Positions 43,758 to 53,579 are shown, numbered from the stretch's first letter. The stretch: DNA of 64,000 nucleotides from Mycobacterium alsense (GCF_002086635.1 NZ_MVHD01000002.1:124001-188000); one strand, 5' to 3'. Translations and numbers: made by a program. Notes: generated by a model not told the origin, from the sequence alone.

Positions 43758-44837
43758 GTGGACGAAGACTGTCTGAAGCTGACCACCTACATGGCCGAGC
43801 GCCGACGGACGAGCGACGGTTTCGTCTCGGACGTGCTGCTGCGCCTCTACGAGCAGCACCGCATCGCCAGCAGCGTCGTCCTGCGCGGCATCGGCGGGTT
43901 CGGGACGGGCCGACACCTCAGGACCGACGAATCCCTGACCCTGTCCGAGGACCCACCCGTGGTGATCATCGCCGTGGACACCAAAAAGGCGATCGAGGCG
44001 CTGCTCGAGCCCGTGCTCGCGATCAAGCAGCGAGGCCTGGTCACGCTGGAGCGCGCGCGGTTGCTGCGCGAGGACATCGGGCCGCTGCAGCTCGCCGACG
44101 AGCTGAACGAGGCCGTCAAGCTGACCATCTACGTCGGCCGCAAGGAACGCGTGTACGGGGTGCCCGCCCACATCGCGATCTGCGACCTGATGTACCGGCG
44201 CCGGCTCGCGGGCGCATCGGTGTTCCTGGGCGTCGACGGCACCGCGCACGGGCGGCGCCAGCGCGCCCGCTTCGTCGGCCGCAACGCCGACGTCCCGATG
44301 GTGGTCGTGGCCGTGGGCTCCGGCGAACGCATCGGCCGGGTGTTGCCGGAGCTCGGCGGGCTGCTGCGCCGGCCCATGGTGACGGTCGAGCGGGTCCGGG
44401 TGTGCAAGCGCGACGGTGAATTGCTCGAGCGGCCGCACGCGTTGCCCGAGGCCGATCGGAACGGCCTGCCGCTGTGGCAGAAGCTCACGATCTACACGTC
44501 CGAGACGGCGCGCCGCGATGGTTCGCCGATTCACCGCGCACTGGTCCAGCGGCTGCGGCGCCGCCCGACGCCGGACGGCGCCACCGTCCTACGCGGCGTC
44601 TGGGGTTTCCACGGCGATCACCAACCCCACGGCGACAAGCTGTTTTCCCTGGGGCGCCGCGTCCCCGTCGTCACCGTGGTCATCGACACCCCCGCCAACA
44701 TCGCCGATTGTTTCGACGTGGTCGACGAACTCACCCGGCACGAGGGGCTGGTGACCAGCGAGATGGTGCCCGCGCTGGTGTCCGACGAGGGCGGCGCCGG
44801 GCCCGGCCGGCCACCCATGGCCAGCCACCGCTATTGA
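43758..44837 (+). CDS. Triple DUF190 (PII-like) protein
   Basis: A 359-residue cytosolic protein made of three DUF190 units at about 5-103, 118-220 and 238-345. Each opens with a LxxYxx...KLTIYV-type strand (KLTTYM, KLTIYV, KLTIYT) and closes with a VxxVxxD/G strand and a GLVTxE or PMVTVE segment. Single DUF190 proteins have a PII/CutA-like trimeric fold; three fused units could form a one-chain trimer. The role is unknown; some DUF190 genes sit by crcB fluoride channels, not here. The GTG at 43758 follows GAGGAG. Confidence 0.85.
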   Translation: MDEDCLKLTTYMAERRRTSDGFVSDVLLRLYEQHRIASSVVLRGIGGFGTGRHLRTDESLTLSEDPPVVIIAVDTKKAIEALLEPVLAIKQRGLVTLERARLLREDIGPLQLADELNEAVKLTIYVGRKERVYGVPAHIAICDLMYRRRLAGASVFLGVDGTAHGRRQRARFVGRNADVPMVVVAVGSGERIGRVLPELGGLLRRPMVTVERVRVCKRDGELLERPHALPEADRNGLPLWQKLTIYTSETARRDGSPIHRALVQRLRRRPTPDGATVLRGVWGFHGDHQPHGDKLFSLGRRVPVVTVVIDTPANIADCFDVVDELTRHEGLVTSEMVPALVSDEGGAGPGRPPMASHRY

Positions 44838-44858
44838 TGCGCGCAGCTTCGCCGGGCC

Positions 44859-45752
44859 TCAGCCGGCGACCGAGGCCTCGTAGATCGACTGGATGGCCTT
44901 GTCGAGCGTGTCGTTGAACTGCTCGTCGGACTGGTCGACCGAGAGCCCCTCGGTGAGCGCGCGGCTGAAGCTGGCGATGAGCCCGGTGTTCTTTGCCAGC
45001 AGCTCGTTGGCCTCCTCGCGGGAGTAGCCGCCGGACAGGGCCACCACCCGCATCACCTTCGGGTGCTCGATCAAAGGGCGGTAGTAGTTGGCCTCGGTGG
45101 GCAGGCTGAGCTTGAGCATGACGCGCCGACCGTCGGGAACCGTGTCGAGTTGCTTGGTGATTTCGTCGCGCAGGATGGCCTCGGCCTCGGCCTTGTCCGA
45201 AATCGAGATGGTGACCTCGGGTTCGAGGATGGGCACCAGCCCGTGCGAGAGCACCTGACGGGCGACCTCGAACTGCTGGCCGACCACCGCGGCGATGCCC
45301 TCGGCGTTGGCGCCACCGATGACCGAGCGCTCCTTGGTGCCGAAGATGCCCTTGCTCACGGCCCGCTCCAGCAGCTCGTCGAGCCCCGGCATGGGCTTCA
45401 TCAGCTGCACATCTTCGGACGCCTCGGCCAGACCCTTGTCGATCTTGAGGATGGGCACCACGCCCTTGGTCTCCCACAGATAGGCGGCCGACGGCTTGCC
45501 CTCGATCTCCCGGTCCATCGTCTGCTCGAACAGGATCGCCGCCAGCACCCGGTCGCCGGTGAACGCCGGGGAGGTGATGATCCGTGACCGCATCTCGTGG
45601 ATGAGGTCGAACATCTCCTGCTCGGAGGAGTAGGCGTTCTCTTGGATGCCGTACAGGCGGAGCGCCTTCGGGGTCGAGCCTCCGCTCTGGTCGAGCGCCG
45701 CGATGAACCCCTTGCCCGACGTCATCCGCTCGGCTTGCTGCTGGTTGGACAT
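44859..45752 (-). CDS. Class I fructose-bisphosphate aldolase
   Basis: A 297-residue class I (Schiff-base) aldolase of the bacterial type. It opens [22 protein letters not shown], and has [14 protein letters not shown] and VMLKLSLPT (the Lys of this strand is the likely Schiff base), and [10 protein letters not shown]. It would cleave fructose-1,6-bisphosphate to the two triose phosphates in glycolysis and gluconeogenesis without a metal. ATG 45752 has GGAGAG upstream. A 7-bp hairpin in the leader (45782-45799) may matter for expression. It is a lone gene facing left. Confidence 0.92.
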   Translation of the reverse strand: MSNQQQAERMTSGKGFIAALDQSGGSTPKALRLYGIQENAYSSEQEMFDLIHEMRSRIITSPAFTGDRVLAAILFEQTMDREIEGKPSAAYLWETKGVVPILKIDKGLAEASEDVQLMKPMPGLDELLERAVSKGIFGTKERSVIGGANAEGIAAVVGQQFEVARQVLSHGLVPILEPEVTISISDKAEAEAILRDEITKQLDTVPDGRRVMLKLSLPTEANYYRPLIEHPKVMRVVALSGGYSREEANELLAKNTGLIASFSRALTEGLSVDQSDEQFNDTLDKAIQSIYEASVAG

Positions 45753-46165
45753 GAATCTCTCCACTTCCTCGGGCCCTGCCGCTGACGGCGCACCGTCAGG
45801 GCTCAGATCGTGCCGATCATATTCGTCCGGTCGCACCGCGGGCCGTCAGGTCGTCGCCATACCCACCCGGCCGCGCGGGGAACGCGGCGCCCCGAGTCCG
45901 CCCCCCACCTATGTCAGCGGGCGCCCATCGCGTCGACGAATTCGTTCAGTCGGGGCGGCTCAGCGCCACGATTGCGGGATCGTTTCCGCCATGCCTTACG
46001 ATCGACGGATCACGCGCGGACTGCGCCTCAGGATGTGTGGCACAGATCGATGGAGTGTTCTTGTCAATATGGCGTGGTGGCGGGTTGAGTCGACAGCCCC
46101 GATTGGCGAGGGTCCGTGAAGGCTGTTTATATTCTTCCGCGCGGTGCGAATGTGAGTGATGCAGG
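45753..46165. other. 413-bp intergenic region with leader hairpin
   Basis: This is the only gene-free stretch above 300 bp. It holds a perfect hairpin CTGACGG-CGCA-CCGTCAG at 45782-45799, 30-47 nt upstream of the aldolase start on the minus strand. The rest carries promoter-like AT-rich patches near 46060 and 46125 (TTTATATTC) upstream of the STAS gene. I find no convincing reading frame: frames here lack ribosome-binding sites and family features. Confidence 0.55.
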
Positions 46166-46543
46166 ATGATCGAACGATCCAACGATTCAGCCGAGCCGGC
46201 GCCCTTCGAGATAGCGAAGCGCCAGGTGGACGGTGCGATGGTGCTGAGCGTGTCCGGCGAGGTGGACATGCTCAGCGCGCCGCAACTGGACGAGGCGATA
46301 CGCAGTGCCCTGGCCGACGGGCCCGCGGCCTTGATCGTCGACCTGACGAAGGTGGATTTCCTCGCGTCGGCCGGAATGACCATCCTGGTGACCGCGCAGG
46401 CCGAGGTCGCTCCGCCCACTCGGTTCGCGGTTGTCGCGAACGGGCCGGCCACCAGCAGGCCGATCAAGCTCACGGGTCTGGACGGCGTTTTGTCGATGTA
46501 CAGCACGCTCGACACCGCGCTGAGCCGCGTCACCAAGGGGTAG
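46166..46543 (+). CDS. STAS-domain anti-sigma-factor antagonist
   Basis: A 125-residue STAS protein. The phosphorylation-site motif is LTKVDFLASAGM with Ser69, and the strands SVSGEVDMLSAPQLDEAI match the family. In mycobacteria such proteins bind anti-sigma kinases to free a stress sigma factor (SigF-type). No kinase or sigma gene is next to it in this window. The ATG at 46166 has only a weak purine run. A -10-like TATATTC lies about 30 bp upstream. Confidence 0.85.
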   Translation: MIERSNDSAEPAPFEIAKRQVDGAMVLSVSGEVDMLSAPQLDEAIRSALADGPAALIVDLTKVDFLASAGMTILVTAQAEVAPPTRFAVVANGPATSRPIKLTGLDGVLSMYSTLDTALSRVTKG

Positions 46544-46668
46544 ATGCCAGGTTCGTTGGCGTCGTAAGCGCCCGCACCGCAACGGGATTCGCGCCCGGCC
46601 GACACCGTCGCGCATGCCCCGCGCACCGCGCAGCCATGTCGCGCGACCCGCGCCGTAGCATCGGCGCC

Positions 46669-47289
46669 ATGGAACCGAGCCGGTGGTGGGGCGACGACCG
46701 CGCCATCCTGGACGACGAGGAGGCGCGCAGGCGGATCGTCGACGCCGCGGGCCGCTGCATCGTCCGCCGCGGCAACACTCAGTTCCGGATGGCCGAAGTG
46801 GCCGACGAGGCGGGGGTTTCGCGGTCGACGGTGTACCGCTACTTCCCCGCGCGCGACGACGTCCTGCTGAGCCTGATGCTGATGCGCGTCGACAACGCGC
46901 TCGGCGAACTGGTGCGCTCGCTGCCCGCGCCGGACGACCCGGTCCGGTCGGTGCCCGAGATGGTCCTGGCGCGCGTCGAGTCGGTGGACGGCAACCCCTT
47001 GAACGCGGCGCTGTTCGCCGCCGAGAGCACGGCCGTGGCCGCGGCCCTCGACAAGGGCTCGGAGCCTCTTGTGGACCTACTGTTGCGGCACTACGAACCG
47101 TTGCTGACCCGGTGGCAGGCGGGGGGCCGCCTGCACCGTGACCTGGACTTTCGGTCGGTTGTCGAGTGGCTGCACACCACGACGCTGTTCCTGCTGGCGC
47201 CCTCGTGGCGGCACCGTCCGGCGGCCGACAAGCGCAGGTTCGTCGAGCAATTCGTGGTGAGGGCCCTGGTTCCGAAGGTCGGACAATAG
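46669..47289 (+). CDS. TetR-family transcriptional regulator
   Basis: A 206-residue TetR protein with HTH at about 42-61 (MAEVADEAGVSRSTVYRYF) and a C-terminal domain of the TetR_C type ending FVEQFVVRALVPKVG. ATG 46669 is chosen; an ATG at 46636 would add eleven residues. It is co-directional with, and 107 bp from, a phosphotransferase gene. The gap carries a 6-bp inverted repeat (47296-47316) that may be its operator. Confidence 0.85.
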   Translation: MEPSRWWGDDRAILDDEEARRRIVDAAGRCIVRRGNTQFRMAEVADEAGVSRSTVYRYFPARDDVLLSLMLMRVDNALGELVRSLPAPDDPVRSVPEMVLARVESVDGNPLNAALFAAESTAVAAALDKGSEPLVDLLLRHYEPLLTRWQAGGRLHRDLDFRSVVEWLHTTTLFLLAPSWRHRPAADKRRFVEQFVVRALVPKVGQ

Positions 47290-47295
47290 TCCCGT

Positions 47296-47316
47296 ATCGT
47301 CCGATGTCCAGACGAT
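47296..47316. promoter_or_regulatory. Inverted repeat after the TetR gene
   Basis: ATCGTC-9 nt-GACGAT is a perfect 6-bp inverted repeat 80 bp upstream of the phosphotransferase start and just past the TetR stop. It may be an operator for that TetR; the long spacer makes this tentative. Confidence 0.35.
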
Positions 47317-47342
47317 CAGCTACTTTTGTCTGACGGGGCGCT

Positions 47343-47370
47343 GCGCCGGTTGACATTCCCTTGCCGGCGC
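47343..47370 (+). promoter_or_regulatory. Leader hairpin upstream of the phosphotransferase
   Basis: GCGCCGG and CCGGCGC form a perfect 7-bp stem with a 14-nt loop 26 nt upstream of ATG 47397. The loop contains TTGACA, a -35-like hexamer, without a matching -10. There is no T-run after the stem, so it is not a classical terminator. Confidence 0.35.
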
Positions 47371-47396
47371 AGGGCCCCGAACCAGGACGGACCGAT

Positions 47397-48545
47397 ATGA
47401 AAAACGCTGTGACACGGGTGCGGTCGATCGTCGGCCTGACCGCTCACCTGGGCCGCGGCGTCGGCCGGGTGACCGCCGACGCGGTAGTGCGGGGTCGCTT
47501 GGGGTTGCCCCGCACCGTCGACGACATCGACGCCCGGGTCCTGTCCAAAGTCATGGGAGCCACCGTCAGGTCGGTTCGCGTCCTGTCCCGGGACGCGGGG
47601 ACGTCGTCGCGGGCCCGCCTCGTGCTGACCGGGAAAGACGTGCCGGAGTCGGTGTTCGTCAAGGTCGCGGCCCAGACGGCGGCCACCCGTTTGATGGGTG
47701 AACTCGGCCGGCTCGGGCACACCGAGGTGCGCTTCTACAGCCAGCTCGCGCCGCAACTCAACGGCGTCCCGCTTGCCTACGGGGCGGCATTCGACGCGTG
47801 GACCGGCCGCTATTTGCTGGTCCTCGAGGACCTGCCGGCCGAGACCTGCGAATTTCCCGACACCCTGCACCCGATTTCCCCCGACCAGGCCAGCCTCGTC
47901 ATCGAGTCGCTGGCCGACCTGCACGCGTGCTTTTGGGGCCGCCTGCCCCGCGCCGGCCGCGGCCCGCTGGGCTGGCTGTACACGCCGTCGGGCGACGTCA
48001 CCTCGTTGTTGACCGGCGCATTGATGCGCACGTCGATCAAACGTCTCGCCGACCGCGCCGGCACGCCGGCCGCCATTTCTTTCGACAAGGGCCGCTTCAT
48101 CGCCGACAACTACCGCGCCGTCGCCGCCCTGATCGACAGGCCCCCGCACACCGTCATGCACGGCGACGCCCACCCCGGCAACATGTACTTCCACGGCGGC
48201 AAGGCGGGCCTTTTGGACTGGCAGGCGGTGCGGCGCGGGCATCCCTCCCGCGAGCTGGCCTACACGCTGATCACCAGCCTGACGACGGAAGATCGACGGG
48301 AGACCCAACGCGAGCTCCTCGACGACTACCGGCGCGCGCTCGCCGCGGCCGGCGGGCCCGACCTGGACCGCGACGATCTGTGGCTGCGATACCGGCAGGG
48401 CGCACTGTACGCATACGTTGCCCCGCTGATCACGGCGGGAATGGGCGGAATGCAGGCCGAGGAAATCGCCATGGAAGGCTTGCGGCGCGGTGTCGCCGCA
48501 CTCGACGACCTGGAAACCGTTGCGGCACTGCGGGGTTCCCTATAG
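47397..48545 (+). CDS. APH/EcKinase-like phosphotransferase
   Basis: A 382-residue kinase-fold protein. The catalytic Brenner motif HGDAHPGN is at 255-262 with Asp257, followed by the metal-binding LLDWQ with Asp274; LVLEDLP in the middle is the hinge. The family phosphorylates small molecules such as aminoglycosides, choline-like compounds or steroid hydroxyls. In mycobacteria, relatives occur beside lipid-degradation genes. The substrate is unknown and drug resistance should not be assumed. ATG 47397 is preceded by CAGGACGG. Confidence 0.85.
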   Translation: MKNAVTRVRSIVGLTAHLGRGVGRVTADAVVRGRLGLPRTVDDIDARVLSKVMGATVRSVRVLSRDAGTSSRARLVLTGKDVPESVFVKVAAQTAATRLMGELGRLGHTEVRFYSQLAPQLNGVPLAYGAAFDAWTGRYLLVLEDLPAETCEFPDTLHPISPDQASLVIESLADLHACFWGRLPRAGRGPLGWLYTPSGDVTSLLTGALMRTSIKRLADRAGTPAAISFDKGRFIADNYRAVAALIDRPPHTVMHGDAHPGNMYFHGGKAGLLDWQAVRRGHPSRELAYTLITSLTTEDRRETQRELLDDYRRALAAAGGPDLDRDDLWLRYRQGALYAYVAPLITAGMGGMQAEEIAMEGLRRGVAALDDLETVAALRGSL

Positions 48546-48643
48546 CCGGGCTACGGGCGGCCCGTCGGCGGCGTTCGGCCGCACAGTTCGGCGGATCACC
48601 GAACTTCATTGACTCGACCTGCCCTGGGGCATATCGTCAGTAG

Positions 48644-48666
48644 TTACGCTACGCAGCGTAGCGTAA
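48644..48666. promoter_or_regulatory. Perfect 23-bp palindrome upstream of the D-aminoacylase gene
   Basis: Two exact 11-bp arms, TTACGCTACGC and GCGTAGCGTAA, flank a central A. The site lies 48 bp upstream of ATG 48715. Length and symmetry suit a TetR-type dimer site. The regulator is not identified; the next TetR gene upstream is at 46669. Confidence 0.8.
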
Positions 48667-48714
48667 ATGTGCTGTGGCCGGCTCGGCGGCGCGTCGCGAC
48701 AAGGAGAGAGCCTC

Positions 48715-50484
48715 ATGTTCGATCTGAAGATCACCGGTGGCACGGTCGTCGACGGCACCGGCGCGGAGCGCTACCGGGCCGACATTGGCATCAAGGACGG
48801 CGTCATCGTCGACGTTGTCCGCCGCCCCGGACACAGCGAGGCGCCCGGCCTGGAAAACGCCGAGGCGGCCGAAACCATCGACGCGACCGGGCATGTCGTG
48901 GCCCCCGGCTTCGTCGACATCCACACCCACTACGACGGCCAGGTGAGCTGGGACAGCCTGCTGGAGCCATCCAGCGGCCACGGCGTCACGACGATCGTGA
49001 CCGGCAACTGCGGTGTCGGTTTCGCGCCGGTGCGCCCGGGCAGCGAGCAGTGGCTGATCGAGCTCATGGAGGGTGTCGAGGACATCCCCGGCACCGCGCT
49101 CACCGAGGGCATCACCTGGGGCTGGGAGAGCTACCCCGAGTACCTCGACGCGATCGGCAAGCACAACTTCGCGATCGACGTGGGCAGCCAGGTCGCCCAC
49201 GGCGCCGTGCGCGCGTATGCGATGGGCGAGCGGGGCGCCCGCAACGAACCCGCCACCCCCGACGACATCGCCGCCATGGCCCGGCTGGTCACCGAGGCGG
49301 TCGAGGCCGGCGCGCTCGGCTTTTCGACATCGCGCACCATGGGCCACCGCGCGATGGACGGCGAACCCGTACCCGGCACCTTCGCCGCCGAAGAAGAGCT
49401 GTTCGGCCTGGGCCGCGCCATGGCGGCGGGCGGTCAGGCCGTGTTCGAGCTGGCCCCGCAGGGCGCGGCGGGCGAGGACATCATCGGGCCCAAGAAGGAA
49501 CTCGACTGGATGCGCCGGCTGAGCGGCGAGATCGACCGGCCGGTGTCGTTCGCCCTCATCCAGGTCGACGCCGACCCGAACCTGTGGCGGGAGATGCTGG
49601 ACCTCTCCGCGGCCGCGCACGAGGAGGGCGGCCGGCTGCACCCGCAGATCGCCGCGCGCCCGTTCGGCATGATGATCGGCTTCCAGGGCCACCACGGCTT
49701 CAGCCACCGGCCCACGTACCGCAGGCTCGCGGCCGAATGCAGCCGCGCCGAGCTCGCGCAGCGCCTGGCCGATCCCGCGGTGCGGGCGGCGATCCTGTCC
49801 GAGGACGACCTGCCCGTCGACCCGACGCTCCTGTTCGACGGCATGTTCGCCCTGGTGCAACACTCGCTGCACCGCCTCTACGCGCTCGGCGATCCCCCCG
49901 ACTACGAGCCCACACCCGACCGCACGGTCGCCGCGATCGCCGAGCAGCGTGGCGAGGACCCGCTGGCGACGCTCTACGACCTCATGCTCGAGTCGGACGC
50001 GACCAACATGCTGATGCTCCCGCTGTACAACTACGCCGACGGCAACCACGACGCGATCCGGGAGATGATGCTGCATCCGGCGGGCGTGCTGGGGCTCTCC
50101 GACGGCGGCGCGCACTGCGGGATGATCTGCGACGCCTCCTATCCCACCTTCCTGCTGACGCATTGGGCGCGCGACCGCCACCGCGGCGAGAAGCTGCCGC
50201 TGGAATACGTGATCCGCAAGCAGTCTCGCGACACGGCGCACCTGTTCGGCCTGACCGACCGGGGCACCATCGAGGCCGGCAAGAAGGCCGACATCAACGT
50301 GATCGACATGGATGCCCTGCGCCTGCTCCCCGCGACGATGGCGTTCGACCTGCCGGCCGGCGGGCACCGGATCCTGCAGGGCGCGAGCGGCTACAAGGCG
50401 ACGATCGTCAGCGGAACCGTCACCCGCCGCGACGACGTCGACACCGGGGCCCGCCCCGGACGGCTGGTGCGCGGGGCACGCTAG
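48715..50484 (+). CDS. N-acyl-D-amino-acid deacylase-like amidohydrolase
   Basis: A 589-residue amidohydrolase of the D-aminoacylase type. Metal-binding HTH lies at 70-72 in [10 protein letters not shown], and GNCGVG with Cys99 matches the cysteine that bridges metal in D-aminoacylases. [10 protein letters not shown] carries a late Asp. The family removes acyl groups from D-amino acids, or related amides; the true substrate here is unknown. AAGGAGAG precedes ATG 48715. It starts an operon with the Rieske gene 11 bp downstream, under the strong palindrome. Confidence 0.88.
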   Translation: MFDLKITGGTVVDGTGAERYRADIGIKDGVIVDVVRRPGHSEAPGLENAEAAETIDATGHVVAPGFVDIHTHYDGQVSWDSLLEPSSGHGVTTIVTGNCGVGFAPVRPGSEQWLIELMEGVEDIPGTALTEGITWGWESYPEYLDAIGKHNFAIDVGSQVAHGAVRAYAMGERGARNEPATPDDIAAMARLVTEAVEAGALGFSTSRTMGHRAMDGEPVPGTFAAEEELFGLGRAMAAGGQAVFELAPQGAAGEDIIGPKKELDWMRRLSGEIDRPVSFALIQVDADPNLWREMLDLSAAAHEEGGRLHPQIAARPFGMMIGFQGHHGFSHRPTYRRLAAECSRAELAQRLADPAVRAAILSEDDLPVDPTLLFDGMFALVQHSLHRLYALGDPPDYEPTPDRTVAAIAEQRGEDPLATLYDLMLESDATNMLMLPLYNYADGNHDAIREMMLHPAGVLGLSDGGAHCGMICDASYPTFLLTHWARDRHRGEKLPLEYVIRKQSRDTAHLFGLTDRGTIEAGKKADINVIDMDALRLLPATMAFDLPAGGHRILQGASGYKATIVSGTVTRRDDVDTGARPGRLVRGAR

Positions 50485-50495
50485 GGGCCGCGCCG

Positions 50496-51827
50496 GTGAA
50501 CGCGTCCGTCGGCAACCGGGCCGGCTCACACGTCCGGGAGGACGCGATCGGCACCCCGCCCGCGGGCCCCACCCTGGTGCCGGCCGAGCGCTACCACTCT
50601 CCGGCGTTCGCCGCGCTCGAGGCCGAGCGGATGTGGCCGAAGGTGTGGCAGCTGGCCTGCACGCTCGACCACGTCGCCGAGCCGGGCGACTACTTCGAGT
50701 ACCGCTGCGGCGCGTACGGGGTGCTGATCGTCCGCGGGGACGACGGCGCGCTGCGCGCGTTCCAGAACGCCTGCCGCCATCGCGGCAATTCGCTGTGCAC
50801 GGGCTCGGGCTCGGGGCTGCGCGAGCTCAAGTGCGGCTACCACGGCTGGACCTGGGACCTGGCGGGCGCGCTCAAGCGGGTGCCCGGCCGCAAGGGCTTC
50901 GGCACGCTGAAGATGTCCGACTTCCCGCTGATCCCGGCCCGGGTCGACTGCTGGGAGGGGATGGTCTTCGTGAACCTCGACGTCGATGCGATGCCGCTGC
51001 TCGAGTACCTGGAGGCGGTGCCCGACGACATCGCCTGGTGCCGTCTGAGCGACTTCCGCTGCTACGCCACGCTCACCGTCGACGTCGATGCGAACTGGAA
51101 GACGATCGCCGACGGCTACAGCGAGACCTACCACATTCAGACGCTGCATCCCGAGTTGCTGCGCTGCGTCGACGACATCCATGCGCCACAACAGATCTGG
51201 GGCCATACCGGCAAGTCGGACCAGCCGTACGGCGTGCAAAGCCCCCGTTTCGACGGCGCACTGAGCGACGAAGAGGTGTGGGACGCCTACGTCCGCACGC
51301 AGGGCGCGCTGATGGGCGCGGCGGAGGGCACGCCGTTCCCCGCCGACGAACGCCGGCCCGGGCAGACGGTCGCCGACCTGATCGCGGCCCGCACGCGGGC
51401 GTTTGCCGCCGGCCGCGGGGTGGACCTCGACTGGGCCGACACCGACCGCATCACCCGGCTGCACCAGTACAACGTGTTCCCGAACATGACGTTTCTGGCC
51501 AACGCCGACCACCTGACGATCATGTGCTCGCGGCCCGGCGCGGATCCCGATCACGGCGAGTTGGTCATCTTCCTGATGACCCGGATGGCGCCCGGCGCGC
51601 CGCGCAACAAGCCGGCGGACATGCGCACCACCGCCGGGGAAGCCGAGCCCGGCATCGTGCTCACCCAGGACATCCGGTTGCTCGCGGGCCTACAGCGCGG
51701 CCTGCACCAGCCAGGATTCACCCACCTGACGCTGTCCGGCGAGGAGCGACGCGTGATCAACATGCACCGCAACCTCGAGCGCTACCTGGATCTGCCCGAA
51801 GCGGAGCGGATGACCGGCGGCGAGTAG
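50496..51827 (+). CDS. Rieske non-heme iron oxygenase, alpha subunit
   Basis: A 443-residue ring-hydroxylating-type oxygenase. Rieske ligands are C93-x-H95 and C113-xx-H116 (CRHRG, CGYHGW). The catalytic part has ADGYSETYHIQTLHPE, giving the two His of the iron site. A GTG at 50496 just after the deacylase stop is the best start. It is cotranscribed with the deacylase, so the two likely act on one substrate. No reductase is next to it; the one at 58572 could serve. Confidence 0.9.
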   Translation: MNASVGNRAGSHVREDAIGTPPAGPTLVPAERYHSPAFAALEAERMWPKVWQLACTLDHVAEPGDYFEYRCGAYGVLIVRGDDGALRAFQNACRHRGNSLCTGSGSGLRELKCGYHGWTWDLAGALKRVPGRKGFGTLKMSDFPLIPARVDCWEGMVFVNLDVDAMPLLEYLEAVPDDIAWCRLSDFRCYATLTVDVDANWKTIADGYSETYHIQTLHPELLRCVDDIHAPQQIWGHTGKSDQPYGVQSPRFDGALSDEEVWDAYVRTQGALMGAAEGTPFPADERRPGQTVADLIAARTRAFAAGRGVDLDWADTDRITRLHQYNVFPNMTFLANADHLTIMCSRPGADPDHGELVIFLMTRMAPGAPRNKPADMRTTAGEAEPGIVLTQDIRLLAGLQRGLHQPGFTHLTLSGEERRVINMHRNLERYLDLPEAERMTGGE

Positions 51828-51950
51828 CGCGTTGAGTCTGCGCTGAGGGCGGGGTGTTCTCGCACTTTCTCGCCATGGCCGCAGAATCAAACTCCATAAA
51901 TTCGCGCAGACCTCCCGAAATCGGGCCGAGTCGAATTAGACTCCCGGCTT

Positions 51951-52331
51951 GTGACCACCCGGTCGAACGCCTGGGGCGACGAACGTGGTCATCTCCTGCA
52001 GCAAATCCAGATGCGCTATCGCGCGCTCGGCCCCCGGGGGGCGCGGCGGCTGTGCCACCGCTTCGCGCGGGTCGGCGTCTACACCGCGCCGGATCGCCTG
52101 CGGGCGATGCTGGCGGGCGTCCCAGTCGCGTGCGACGAAGTCACCGATGTGAATTTCGCCCTGATCGCGATGCAGCTGAACCGCGAGGCGCGCGGCGCGA
52201 AACTCAAGCGCCTCAAGCGGCGCGGCACCCGTTCCCTGATGTTCGTGGGGCTGGTCCTGGTCGTGCTCAACTTCTTGTTCTGCCTTGCCTACGTCCTGCT
52301 GAACCTGGCACAGCAGGCCGCGCCTTTATAG
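51951..52331 (+). CDS. Small membrane protein of unknown function
   Basis: A 126-residue protein. The N-terminal 90 residues are soluble and basic (GARRLCHRFARVGVYTAPDRLRAML is helical), and one membrane helix lies near the C-terminus (FVGLVLVVLNFLFCLAYVLLNLA, about 97-119; only its presence is stated). I do not recognise the family. GTG 51951 is the start. It is convergent with the acyl-CoA dehydrogenase gene 12 bp away. The 123 bp before it show no clear site. Confidence 0.6.
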   Translation: MTTRSNAWGDERGHLLQQIQMRYRALGPRGARRLCHRFARVGVYTAPDRLRAMLAGVPVACDEVTDVNFALIAMQLNREARGAKLKRLKRRGTRSLMFVGLVLVVLNFLFCLAYVLLNLAQQAAPL

Positions 52332-52343
52332 GGCCTTGGTGGG

Positions 52344-53579
52344 TCAGCCGCGGGCGCGCTCGTTGTGCCTGACCTGGTTGAAGGGAATGCCGCGATCCGC
52401 CGCGTATTCGCGGGGGAAACCCAGCACCCGCTCGCCGATCACGTTGCGCGCCATCTCGTTGCTGCCGCCGCCCAGCGCCACGGTCTGGCGCGACAGGTAG
52501 CGCTCCCCCACCTTCAGCAGGTCGTGGTCGTCGTCCACCACGCCGCTGGCGCCGGTGATCTCCATCGCCGTGTCCACTTCCAGGCAGGTGACGTCCGAGT
52601 GGAACAGCCGGATGATCGAGCCCGCCGCCGGGGGCAGCGCGCCGTTGCGCATCGCGGTGGAGACGTGGTCGACGAGCCGGTCGCGCACCATGCGGCGCGC
52701 GAACACCCGCCCCACCCGGTCCTGGGTGCCCGGGTCGCCGGCCTGGCCGGTGGCCTCGGCGAGGGCGAAGAAGTCGACCAGCGCGTCCTCGGTGCGTTCG
52801 CGGCCCCGTCCGCTGGCGAATTCCGACCCGTGGCCGACCGCGCGCCGCTCGTGATGCAGCAGCCGCGAGGCCACCTCCCAGCCCTTGTTGACCTCCCCGA
52901 CGACGGCCTCCTCGCCCAGCCGAAGGCCGTCGAGGAATTCCTCGCAGAACTCCGTAGACCCGTCGACCTGGCGGATGCGGCGCAGGGTGACCCCGGGATC
53001 GTTGATGGGGGCCAGGAACATCGTCAGGCCCTCGTGCTTGGGCACCGTCCAGTCGGTGCGGGCCAGCAGCAGGCCATAGTCGGCGGCGAATGCGCTGGTG
53101 CTCCAGGTCTTGGCGCCGTTGATGACCCAGGCGTCGCCGTCGCGGTCGGCGCGCGTGATCAGCCCGGCGAGGTCGGAGCCACCGCTGGGTTCCGAAAGCA
53201 GTTGGACCAGAACCTCTTCGCCGCGCAGCGCCGCCGAGATGTGCTGGCGCTTCTGGGCTTCCGTGCCGCTGTCGAGCAGCGCCGCACAGCAGATGGTGAA
53301 CGTGGGAACATTTAGGATCAGCGGCATCTCGTAGCCGACGGTTTCGGCGTCGAAGGCCTTCTGGTAGGCCACGTCCAGGCCGAGCCCGCCGTATTCGCGC
53401 GGAAAGCAGATGCCGGCGAAACCGCCAACGTAGAGCCGCTTTTGCAGCTCGCGGGCGCGCTGCCAGGATGCGTCGTCGCCGCGGTCGCCCAACGGTGGCC
53501 GGACCGGATCGACCTGCGGCATGTTCTTCGCGAGCCACGCGCGGGCCCGCGCCGCGAAGGCCTCGACCGACTCCGTCAT
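52344..53579 (-). CDS. Acyl-CoA dehydrogenase
   Basis: A 411-residue ACAD, final gene of the leftward locus. LLSEPSGGSDLAGL is the FAD/substrate motif, INGAKTWSTSAFAADYG follows, and GGGSNEMARNVIGERVLGFPREY is the C-terminal motif. It pairs with the adjacent 379-residue ACAD through an ATGA overlap, so the two may form the alpha2beta2 enzymes known for mycobacterial steroid side chains. It would introduce an alpha,beta double bond into an acyl-CoA. Confidence 0.92.
   Translation of the reverse strand: MTESVEAFAARARAWLAKNMPQVDPVRPPLGDRGDDASWQRARELQKRLYVGGFAGICFPREYGGLGLDVAYQKAFDAETVGYEMPLILNVPTFTICCAALLDSGTEAQKRQHISAALRGEEVLVQLLSEPSGGSDLAGLITRADRDGDAWVINGAKTWSTSAFAADYGLLLARTDWTVPKHEGLTMFLAPINDPGVTLRRIRQVDGSTEFCEEFLDGLRLGEEAVVGEVNKGWEVASRLLHHERRAVGHGSEFASGRGRERTEDALVDFFALAEATGQAGDPGTQDRVGRVFARRMVRDRLVDHVSTAMRNGALPPAAGSIIRLFHSDVTCLEVDTAMEITGASGVVDDDHDLLKVGERYLSRQTVALGGGSNEMARNVIGERVLGFPREYAADRGIPFNQVRHNERARG

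Noticed and set aside
45810..46159. Small open frames between the aldolase and STAS genes
   Set aside because: They lack ribosome-binding sites, have no recognisable domain, and overlap each other in several frames.
47343..47370. A rho-independent terminator after the TetR gene
   Set aside because: The stem is GC-rich but has a 14-nt loop and no T-run after it.
47397..48545. Aminoglycoside resistance gene
   Set aside because: Only the general kinase-fold motifs are shared; the context is lipid-type metabolism and many such proteins have unrelated substrates.
48609..51827. A 1072-codon plus-strand frame running from the deacylase gene into the Rieske gene
   Set aside because: Only its last 443 residues, from GTG 50496, are a real protein. 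The upstream part is an alternate frame of the deacylase.
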